Origin: CAZHZT01 sp964537285
GTDB lineage: Bacteria > Bacteroidota > Bacteroidia > Chitinophagales > Saprospiraceae
NCBI GenBank assembly: GCA_964537285.1
Contig: CAZHZT010000107.1
Span: forward strand, 1 to 20,440
DNA length: 20,440 bases
Reading direction: 5' to 3'
In this document: positions 14,144 to 20,440 of the stretch, in pieces
Layout of the letters: each line of letters starts with the position of its first letter
Numbering within the stretch: the first letter of the stretch is position 1
Made by a program: the position numbers and the translations under genes
The notes under the pieces: model-generated
What the model was told of the DNA's origin: nothing
Seen by the model: only the letters and a program-made list of their open reading frames with translations
Database searches by the model: none

Positions 14144-15763
14144 ATGTCAAGAATTTTACTTTTGCTTTCATTTTTTGCATTTGGACTTGCATCATTAAAT
14201 GCACAAAGTCTAAAAATTTCTCGTTACATTTTACAAACAGGTGTTATCGAAGATGGAGGGGAAATCGTTCCTGTTTCTTCTGACGATGCAGAACAAGAGA
14301 ATGATGCCATCGATGCTCTTTTCGATGATGATATCGATGCTGGCTGGGAAGGTGAGCCAGATGACCAGAATATTCTTACGGCTGGTTTGCGTTTCCGCGA
14401 TCTTTACATTCCACAAGGCGCTCAAATTGATTCTGCTTTTATCATTGTTAACTCTCACGAATCCAAAACGACCGAAGACGTAGCCAGAATCACCATTACT
14501 GCTGAAGCTACCGACAATGCAGAAACGTTCACTGAAACGATGTTAATCGATGCTCGCCCTCAAATTTCTACTTCACTTCTTTGGGAAGTAAATGTAGAAT
14601 GGGGATTGTGGACGTATCACCGCACTCCGGATCTTTCTGACATCGTTCAGGAAGTAGTTAACCGCCCAGGTTGGGAAAGCGGAAATGCCATTGCGTTCCT
14701 TCTTTTAGGTGAAAACCAAGGGCCTTCTGAAGTTGAAAATGCGCGTGAATTCGAATCTTTTGAAAATATTGCTGACCCGGATGATGGTGGCGATGGCCAA
14801 AATCACCCTGAGCGTGTTCCTGAGTTGGTAGTTTACTATTCTGTTCAAAATGCTATTGTAGAAGTTCCTATCATGGTTACTGATACCATCGAAGATGGTG
14901 GTGAATTCATCCCTGCTTCTTCTGATGATGCGGAACAAGAAAACGATGAGATTGACTCTCTTTTCGATGATGATATTGATACGGGTTGGGAAGGTGAGCC
15001 AGATGACCAAAATATCCTTACGGCTGGCTTGCGTTTCCGTAACATCGGTATTCCTCAGGGCGCTATCATTGATTCTGCATACATTGAAGTTTTTTCTCAC
15101 GAAACAAAAACCGCTGAAGATGTTGCCAATATTACTATCGTCGGTAATGATGTTGACGATGCGGTAACCTTTACAGAAGATCAATTGATTGATGATAGAG
15201 TTCAAACTGCTGCTTCTTTATTATGGGTTGTTGATGAACCATGGGGCTTGTGGACACCACACCGCACACCTAACATCAGCAATATCGTTCAGGAAATCGT
15301 TGATCGTCCAGGTTGGCAAGAAGGTAATTCAATCGCTTTTATTCTTCTAGGTGAAAACCAAGGTCCTTCTGAAGTTGAAAATGCGCGTGAATTCGAATCT
15401 TACGAAAATATTGCTGACCCGGATGATGGTGGTGATGGTCAGAACCACCCTGAGCGCGTACCTCGTTTGTACATTCACTTCTCTTCTGAATCTGCCGTTT
15501 CTACATTTGAAGTATTTGAAGCAGATGCTAAAACGTTGACAGTATATCCTAACCCAGCGAACAACTTGATCACGATCGAATTTGAAAATAATGATGCTGC
15601 AGATATCCGTATTTTCGATATCAATGGAAGACAACTTAGCACATTGAAGCACACTTTCGGCCCTCAGGCACAAGTAGATGTTTCTAACCTAAGTGCTGGT
15701 GTTTACTTTGTACAAGCGATCCAAAATGGTGAGCTTTACATCCAGAAAGTAATTATTGAATAA
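14144..15763 (+). CDS. Secreted two-repeat protein with type IX sorting domain
   Basis: The 539-residue protein has a signal peptide (MSRILLLLSFFAFGLASLNA) and two tandem domains, 27-232 and 241-446, of exactly 214-residue period. Each holds DDAEQENDxID, DDDID, GWEGEPDDQNILTAGLRFR, IPQGAxIDSA, HRTPxxxxIVQE, RPGWxxGNxIAF and NIADPDDGGDGQNHPERVP. I recognise the layout (IPQGA...A, RTPD...IVQEIVNRPGW) from uncharacterised beta-sandwich modules in exported proteins. The Asp-rich stretches could bind calcium. Residues about 462-539 form a type IX secretion C-terminal sorting domain (LTVYPNPANN...VDVSNLSAGVYFVQ...KVIIE), so it is likely exported to the surface or medium. The TonB receptor gene follows 106 bp later. 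Function is unknown; an adhesin or binding protein is a guess. Confidence 0.88.
   Translation: MSRILLLLSFFAFGLASLNAQSLKISRYILQTGVIEDGGEIVPVSSDDAEQENDAIDALFDDDIDAGWEGEPDDQNILTAGLRFRDLYIPQGAQIDSAFIIVNSHESKTTEDVARITITAEATDNAETFTETMLIDARPQISTSLLWEVNVEWGLWTYHRTPDLSDIVQEVVNRPGWESGNAIAFLLLGENQGPSEVENAREFESFENIADPDDGGDGQNHPERVPELVVYYSVQNAIVEVPIMVTDTIEDGGEFIPASSDDAEQENDEIDSLFDDDIDTGWEGEPDDQNILTAGLRFRNIGIPQGAIIDSAYIEVFSHETKTAEDVANITIVGNDVDDAVTFTEDQLIDDRVQTAASLLWVVDEPWGLWTPHRTPNISNIVQEIVDRPGWQEGNSIAFILLGENQGPSEVENAREFESYENIADPDDGGDGQNHPERVPRLYIHFSSESAVSTFEVFEADAKTLTVYPNPANNLITIEFENNDAADIRIFDINGRQLSTLKHTFGPQAQVDVSNLSAGVYFVQAIQNGELYIQKVIIE
14222..15481 (+). repeat. Tandem 642-bp coding duplication
   Basis: Codons 27-232 (14222-14839) and 241-446 (14864-15481) align without gaps at an offset of 642 bp. 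Identity is uneven. The segment 14341-14396 differs from its partner at 4 positions, all synonymous, and 14709-14822 differs at 9. The stretch around codons 96-150 is clearly diverged in protein sequence. This suggests an old duplication with strong constraint or recent conversion in parts. Confidence 0.85.
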
Positions 15764-15778
15764 TCGTTTTTATATTCT

Positions 15779-15851
15779 GTTTACGCAAAAAATGAAAAGT
15801 TTCCCCTTTCGGCTCTGCCGAAGAGGGAAACTTTTCATTTTTTGCGTAAAC
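15779..15851. terminator. 73-bp hairpin between the secreted-protein and TonB-receptor genes
   Basis: Perfect 27-bp arms (15779-15805 and 15825-15851) continue inward to TTCGGC-TCT-GCCGAA. It sits 15 bp after the upstream stop and ends 18 bp before the receptor ATG. The G/C part is followed by a T-rich stretch, so it could be a partial terminator or a stabilising hairpin that sets different expression of the two genes. No promoter box fits between hairpin and ATG. Confidence 0.7.
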
Positions 15852-15869
15852 TTATAAAACATCTGCGCC

Positions 15870-18749
15870 ATGCATAAAATATTTACATTTCTAATCTTCT
15901 CATTCTTCTTATTAGGATCCCTAAACGCCCAATACAGCTTAACAGGAACCGTTCTCGATGCTGAAAACAATACTCCTCTTGTCGGCGCAGCGGTTACGAT
16001 TGAAAACACCAACCTGGGTACAGCTGCCAAAGGTGATGGATCTTTCGAAATTAAGAATATCAAGGACCAAAATATTCGTGTAATTGTTTCTTTTATTGGC
16101 TACACAGAACAAATCATTCCCTGGAATGCAAGTACAAACAAACCTCTTAACATCAAATTAAGGCCTGATAATGAACAACTTCAGGAAGTCATTGTAGAAG
16201 GCATTGCAGAAGGGCAAATCAAGGCAATGGTAAAAATGAAACAAGCCGATAACATTAAAAATATCGTTTCTGCCGAACAAATCATTACCTTTCCCGATCT
16301 GAATGCTGCCGAAGTTATGCAAAGAATCCCCGGGATTACCCTTCAAAGAGACCAGGGGGAAGGGCGTTTCGTTCAACTTCGTGGTACGCCACCAGAACTG
16401 ACCAACTTCAACATCAACGGCGAGCAGATCCCTTCTCCGGAAGGAAATTTCCGCTACGTAGGCCTGGACATTATCCCTTCGGATCAAATCGCGGCTATTG
16501 AAGTAAGCAAAGTAATTACGCCGGACATGGATGCTGACGGTATCGGTGGTTCAGTAAATATTGAAACAAAAACCGCGCAGTCTGAAAAACCAGAAATTCG
16601 GGCGGCCATTGCTGGTGGTTACAATGAACTACGCCAGTCACCCAACTATAACCTTCAATTTTCTTACGGGCAACGTTACAACAAACTAGGCTTTCAGGTG
16701 AATGCCAGTTATTTTGAAAACAATCAAGGTGCTGACAATATCGAATATAAGTTTACCAAGGGGCCTTTCTTCAACACTACGAGTCAGGGTGATAGTGTCG
16801 ACAACTTTAACCTTCACTGGCGCGAAGTCCAGCTTCGTCATTATGAAATTCAGCGTGTACGGATAAGCGCCAGCCCAACGCTTGATTATCATTTCAATGA
16901 TAAATCCTTTGTTTATTTACGTGCGATGTACAATAGTTTTACCGATGATGAAACTCGTCGACGCCTAATCTATGACCTGGAAGACCCACTGAATGCTACC
17001 TTTTATCTTTTCGGTGGCATCGATCACGACGTAAAAGACCGGATAAAAAGACAAGAGTTAAGTACTGCTGCCATCGGCGGAGAGCACGATTTCGGTATAT
17101 TCAAAATTGACTATCAATTGTTTTTTGCTTTAGCTCAGGAAAGAGAACCTAATCGCCTGGAAGCTCGATTCGAAAGCCCGGGTCAAGCTATTATCATTGA
17201 CTTTGACACCAGCGATCCCGAATATCCACGAGCTACCTTCCCGAACGAAGAAACCGCTGCAAATGTAACGGATTATGAAAATTACGACCTCGATGAAATG
17301 CTGTTGGAAACGAGTGAAACCAGAGAAGAACTCTTTACACCTCGCTTGAACATTACCGTTCCGTATTCTTTTTCCAGCCAGCATTCAGGTTTCTTCAAGT
17401 TTGGAGGAAAAATCCGTTCGCGCATCAAGTCCAGAGATATCCGTTCTCAAACTTTTGGAGCCTACAGGGTAACTTCCATTCTTTACCCAGGGATGGGTGA
17501 CACCCTTAACTTAGTTACCGCTGCGGATGATTTTTATGAAGACAATCTGCTCAATCAGGGATACGAGCTTCGCAATATGCCTTCGGCAGATTACTTGAGA
17601 GACTTCTACGAGTTCTTTCCGCAGTATTTCATATTTGATCGCAATGAATCCCGGAAAAACTCTTACAATAATGATTACGAATACGAAGAAGACATCTATG
17701 CCGTTTATGGTATGGTTCATCATGAGTTCGACAAGCTTTTGATTCTTGCAGGTTTGCGTTTTGAGCGTACGGATGTTACACGAAACCAAGGTTTTGGAGT
17801 AATCCTCGACGGAAATAAATTTATTGGAATTGACACGATAGAAACACAGAGGGTACAGGACTTTGTCTTACCACAGATTCAGTTGAGGTATGCACTAACA
17901 CCAACTATTAACCTTAGGGCAGCTGTAACGAAAACGTACTCTCGTCCGAATTATCAAGATATCATTCCTTCAAGAGAAGAGGACAGAAGGGAGGTGAGCG
18001 TTGGAAATCCTGACCTGGATTATCCACGAGCGACTAATGTCGATTTCATGATTGAGCGATACTACAAAAATAGCATCTTCTCGGCGGGTATTTTTTATAA
18101 AGACATTCAAGACTTCGTCTTTTCTTACAAGCGCTTTGGAAGAGAAGGTGAACCAGGTTCAGGGAACTTCCCGGTTTTTGAGTTCACGAAACCCGTTAAT
18201 GGGCAAGATGCTGAAGTGCTGGGGGCTGAACTTCAAGCACAATTCAAGTTTGATTTCTTTAGAGGTTTTTTCAGCAATTTTGGATTATATACGAACTATG
18301 CTTACACGGAATCCAAAGCATTTATTCCAAAGAGGCTTCCGGCAAACTATGCCGAGGCGATCATTCTCGATCCTTTAGAGGATGACCTGAGCGCATTCTT
18401 CGAAACAGATGGTAGAGAAGAAATTACTTTACCTGGCCAAGCACAGCATACCGCCAATGTTGGTTTATTTTATGACTCAAAACGTCTTTTCGTTCGTTTG
18501 ACAGCCAACTATCAGGATGCTTTTCTAACAGAAATCGGCCCTGATCCGGATTTTGATGAATTTTACGATGAAGCTTTGCGCCTAGATTTAACGATGAATT
18601 ACCAGATTAACCAGTACATTAATGTATTTGGTGATTGGATCAATATAACGAACACACCTCTTCGCTTCTATTTAAGGCAGCCAGATATAGTAAAGCAACA
18701 GGAGTTTTACTCTTGGTGGTCAAGAGTTGGGGTAAGGATGAGTTTTTAA
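15870..18749 (+). CDS. TonB-dependent outer-membrane receptor with carboxypeptidase-regulatory-like domain
   Basis: The 959-residue protein should import a ligand across the outer membrane using TonB energy. It has a signal peptide (1-20, ending GSLNA), a carboxypeptidase-regulatory-like beta domain (about 22-98; GTVLDAENNTPLVGAAV, SFIGYTEQ) and a TonB-box-like stretch LQEVIVEG (104-111). The plug (about 125-235) has FPDLNAAEVMQRIPGITLQR, QLRGTPPELTNFNINGEQI and DADGIGGSVNIETKTA. The barrel runs to the terminal Phe (VGVRMSF), the usual outer-membrane assembly signal. The plug motifs resemble the TIGR01782-type receptors often linked to carbohydrate uptake. No SusD-like gene is adjacent, so it is not a SusC/SusD pair and the ligand is unknown. 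It may be co-transcribed with the upstream secreted-protein gene. Confidence 0.93.
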   Translation: MHKIFTFLIFSFFLLGSLNAQYSLTGTVLDAENNTPLVGAAVTIENTNLGTAAKGDGSFEIKNIKDQNIRVIVSFIGYTEQIIPWNASTNKPLNIKLRPDNEQLQEVIVEGIAEGQIKAMVKMKQADNIKNIVSAEQIITFPDLNAAEVMQRIPGITLQRDQGEGRFVQLRGTPPELTNFNINGEQIPSPEGNFRYVGLDIIPSDQIAAIEVSKVITPDMDADGIGGSVNIETKTAQSEKPEIRAAIAGGYNELRQSPNYNLQFSYGQRYNKLGFQVNASYFENNQGADNIEYKFTKGPFFNTTSQGDSVDNFNLHWREVQLRHYEIQRVRISASPTLDYHFNDKSFVYLRAMYNSFTDDETRRRLIYDLEDPLNATFYLFGGIDHDVKDRIKRQELSTAAIGGEHDFGIFKIDYQLFFALAQEREPNRLEARFESPGQAIIIDFDTSDPEYPRATFPNEETAANVTDYENYDLDEMLLETSETREELFTPRLNITVPYSFSSQHSGFFKFGGKIRSRIKSRDIRSQTFGAYRVTSILYPGMGDTLNLVTAADDFYEDNLLNQGYELRNMPSADYLRDFYEFFPQYFIFDRNESRKNSYNNDYEYEEDIYAVYGMVHHEFDKLLILAGLRFERTDVTRNQGFGVILDGNKFIGIDTIETQRVQDFVLPQIQLRYALTPTINLRAAVTKTYSRPNYQDIIPSREEDRREVSVGNPDLDYPRATNVDFMIERYYKNSIFSAGIFYKDIQDFVFSYKRFGREGEPGSGNFPVFEFTKPVNGQDAEVLGAELQAQFKFDFFRGFFSNFGLYTNYAYTESKAFIPKRLPANYAEAIILDPLEDDLSAFFETDGREEITLPGQAQHTANVGLFYDSKRLFVRLTANYQDAFLTEIGPDPDFDEFYDEALRLDLTMNYQINQYINVFGDWINITNTPLRFYLRQPDIVKQQEFYSWWSRVGVRMSF

Positions 18750-18764
18750 TTTCTTAAAAAATTG

Positions 18765-18875
18765 CATTCTTTGACAAATTGTGTAGAACTTCAAAATGAT
18801 AACCCTTTCAGCCACAAGGGCATTCAAGGGTTATCATTTTGAAGTTCTATTTTCCACAATTTATGTCAAAGAACT
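18765..18875. mobile_element. 111-bp MITE-like hairpin element (family B, copy 2)
   Basis: It has the same length, ends (TTCTTTGAC...GTCAAAGAAC) and 18-nt loop as the copy at 4908-5018. It is flanked by AAAAATTG at 18757-18764 and 18876-18883. The perfect 23-bp inner stem is 18785-18807 with 18826-18848. Two stem pairs differ from copy 1 as compensating pairs: the terminal pair is A:T here and G:C there, and an internal pair is C:G here and G:C there. It lies between the convergent TonB-receptor and aroA genes. Confidence 0.65.
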
Positions 18876-18879
18876 AAAA

Positions 18880-18924
18880 ATTGATATAGGGGATTTGTGC
18901 TAAAGCGCAAATCCTTATATCAAT
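18880..18924 (-). terminator. Intrinsic terminator of aroA
   Basis: The arms 18880-18900 and 18905-18924 pair as ATTGATATA...GGATTTG with a TAAA loop, one bulge and one T-G pair. On the minus strand the hairpin begins right at the aroA stop codon and is followed by TTTTT, as expected of a factor-independent terminator. Confidence 0.7.
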
Positions 18925-20171
18925 TACTGTTTTATTTCAGCTCCTAAAATCTTAAGATCTTCCCAGAAATTTGGATAAGATTTCTCCACTACGGAAGGAT
19001 TTTTGATAAGAATACTTCCATCTAAAGCAAAAGGAGCAAAAGCCATAGCCATCCGGTGATCTTTATAGGTTTCAAATATTGGAAGATTGACCTGTGCTTT
19101 TCCTTTTAGCACAAACCACTTACTTCCATTTTTTGAAAAAGGTTTTTCTTCAAATGACACTCCTACCTTCGAAAGCTCATTTTGAAGCGCCAAAACACGA
19201 TCTGTTTCCTTAACAACCAGTGTTTCCAGCCCGGTAAACCAGCCTTCTGTTCCAATAGCTGCGCAACATACCGCTAATGTTTGTGCCAAGTCTGGACTAT
19301 CGATGAAATTAAAGGTAAATAATTGCTTACGCCTGCTTGTACGCTGGCATAGCAATACTCCATTTTTATTAAAATGAGACTCCACAGAAAAAGCGCCCAT
19401 AAGTCCGGACAGCACCGAATCCCCCTGAATACTGTTAGAAGACAATCCATTTAGTTGAATATCAGCCTCAGGAGCAATAGCGGCCAAGCTATAAAAATAG
19501 GAAGCCGCCGACCAATCAGCTTCGACGCCGATATCCATTGCCTGATATTGTTGCGGTTTGATTCCAATGCGTCGATCGTTCCATTGATAAACTATGCCGA
19601 ATTGTTGCATCAGGCGAAGGGTCATTTGAATATAAGCTGGCGAGACCACCTTGCCTTCAAGGTGAAGATCCAGGCCTTCTTCGAATGTAGGTGCCAATAA
19701 AAGCAAGGCTGTAATAAACTGACTACTAATATCTGCCCTGATTTTCAATTTGCCGCCCGAAGGTCTTTTCTGAGGAACATTGATCTTCAAGGGTGGATAG
19801 CCTGGTTTTTCAAGGTATTCAATATTAGCTCCAAGCTGATTCAAGGCTTCTACGAGCGGTTCTATCGGCCGTTCTTTCATGCGAGGGCTGCAATTCAGTA
19901 CCTGTGTTCCATCCTGAAAAGCCAGGTAAGCAGTAAGGAAGCGGTAAGTGGTTCCCCCCTCCCCTACTTCCAGTTCATCCTCTTTCGAGCCAAGACATGC
20001 CAGTAGTTTTTGCGTATCTTTCGCATCAGACAGGTTTTCGATGTGGAACTTATCCTTGGATAAAGCCCTTATCAACAGCAAGCGGTTGCTGATGCTTTTT
20101 GAAGTGACCAGCTTAATTTCGCCTTCAAGTTTAGTGTTTTTGAAGGAAAGTTGAATTGGTGGAATATTCAA
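18924..20171 (-). CDS. aroA: 3-phosphoshikimate 1-carboxyvinyltransferase (EPSP synthase)
   Basis: AroA joins phosphoenolpyruvate to shikimate-3-phosphate, the step before chorismate in aromatic and folate synthesis. The 415 residues include SKSISNR (24-30, substrate Lys25), GGTTYRFLTAYLA (72-84), RMKERPIEPL (97-106) and the mid-domain DWSAASYFYS. The C-terminal part has D294 in DSPDLAQT, KETDR (321-325) and TYKDHRMAMAFAP (368-380). The start must be TTG at 20171 (protein MNIPPIQLSF): an in-frame stop TAA lies immediately before it, and the next Met comes too late to keep the SKSISNR motif. The intrinsic terminator adjoins its stop codon. The product feeds the same pathway as PabB in this window. 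Upstream is a large nested inverted repeat. Confidence 0.95.
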   Translation of the reverse strand: MNIPPIQLSFKNTKLEGEIKLVTSKSISNRLLLIRALSKDKFHIENLSDAKDTQKLLACLGSKEDELEVGEGGTTYRFLTAYLAFQDGTQVLNCSPRMKERPIEPLVEALNQLGANIEYLEKPGYPPLKINVPQKRPSGGKLKIRADISSQFITALLLLAPTFEEGLDLHLEGKVVSPAYIQMTLRLMQQFGIVYQWNDRRIGIKPQQYQAMDIGVEADWSAASYFYSLAAIAPEADIQLNGLSSNSIQGDSVLSGLMGAFSVESHFNKNGVLLCQRTSRRKQLFTFNFIDSPDLAQTLAVCCAAIGTEGWFTGLETLVVKETDRVLALQNELSKVGVSFEEKPFSKNGSKWFVLKGKAQVNLPIFETYKDHRMAMAFAPFALDGSILIKNPSVVEKSYPNFWEDLKILGAEIKQ

Positions 20172-20227
20172 TTAGCTTATCTTTATTGGTTCTAGATGAT
20201 TTCATTTGGTAAATATTTTAAGAACAA

Positions 20228-20434
20228 AAAGCAGGCCGTTAGGCCTGCCTGATCGTAGCCCCAGGTTTTCCTTGGGGAAAAGGATTTATACCCAATTTCT
20301 TCCGCGTAGCGGAAGCACACTACACAAGAGCAATGACCTATGATGTGCTTCCGCTACGCGGAAGTTGGTCTCTATATCTTATAACCCCTGGGAGAACCCA
20401 GGGCTACGATCAGGCAGGCCTAACGGCCTGCTTT
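20228..20434. repeat. 207-bp nested inverted repeat upstream of aroA
   Basis: The outer arm from 20228 pairs with the stretch ending at 20434 over about 30 bp. Each outer arm is itself a hairpin: GCAGGCC-GTTA-GGCCTGC (20231-20248) and GCAGGCC-TAAC-GGCCTGC (20414-20431). Pairing continues imperfectly through the CCCC/GGGG blocks and then strongly through CTTCCGCGTAGCGGAAGCAC (about 20299-20318) and its complement (about 20345-20364). The remaining loop is near 20319-20344. It starts 56 bp before the aroA start codon and runs nearly to the window end, so the neighbouring gene is not visible. Confidence 0.75.
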
Positions 20435-20440
20435 AAGGGC

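Noticed and set aside
14705..15205. 166-codon open frame on the minus strand inside the secreted repeat protein gene
   Set aside because: It mirrors the repeats of the plus-strand gene, which has a signal peptide and sorting domain. The antisense frame is a by-product of codon composition, and a similar one occurs in the second repeat.

Overview
The window looks like chromosome from a Bacteroidota bacterium, probably a member of the Saprospiria (Lewinella-like). Four things point there. The secreted protein at 14144-15763 ends in a type IX secretion (Por) sorting domain. There is a carboxypeptidase-regulatory-domain TonB receptor and an OmpA-type protein with a glycan-binding-like front half. 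Several promoter candidates fit the Bacteroidota TAnnTTTG -7 box, and start codons lack Shine-Dalgarno motifs. Genus-level placement is inference.

Layout. Positions 139-4586 (minus) hold a proteostasis cluster, tig - clpP - clpX - truA, with clpX and truA overlapping as TAATG. A tRNA-Leu(UAG) lies at 5145-5226 (minus). A bifunctional Rel/SpoT alarmone enzyme (plus, 5442-7697) converges on a DUF4197 lipoprotein gene, which follows folB (minus, 7802-9072). A glutaryl-CoA-dehydrogenase-type acyl-CoA dehydrogenase (9576-10802), an OmpA-family protein (11071-12372) and pabB (12647-13966) lie on plus. Next come a secreted two-repeat protein with a T9SS sorting tail (14144-15763) and a TonB-dependent receptor (15870-18749). 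aroA (18924-20171, minus) closes the window.

How the genes relate. Three genes serve one route although they are not an operon: AroA makes the chorismate precursor, PabB turns chorismate into aminodeoxychorismate for pABA, and FolB makes the pterin half of folate. Tig, ClpP and ClpX handle folding and degradation of new proteins. The secreted protein and the TonB receptor may form a small cell-surface unit.

The genes are mostly ordinary; the space between them is not. Most intergenic gaps contain long inverted repeats. Two 111-bp hairpin elements (4908-5018, 18765-18875) and a related 98-bp element (9146-9243) share terminal inverted repeats. Each is flanked by an 8-bp direct repeat, as expected of a MITE-like non-autonomous transposable element. 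Stem bases differ between copies in compensating pairs. Other palindromes reach into coding sequence. The 7683-7816 palindrome contains the last five codons of both convergent genes, and a branched 240-bp structure (12361-12600) includes the end of the OmpA-family gene. FolB carries an unusual cysteine-rich CWC domain. No transposase, CRISPR array, phage gene or rRNA is visible.
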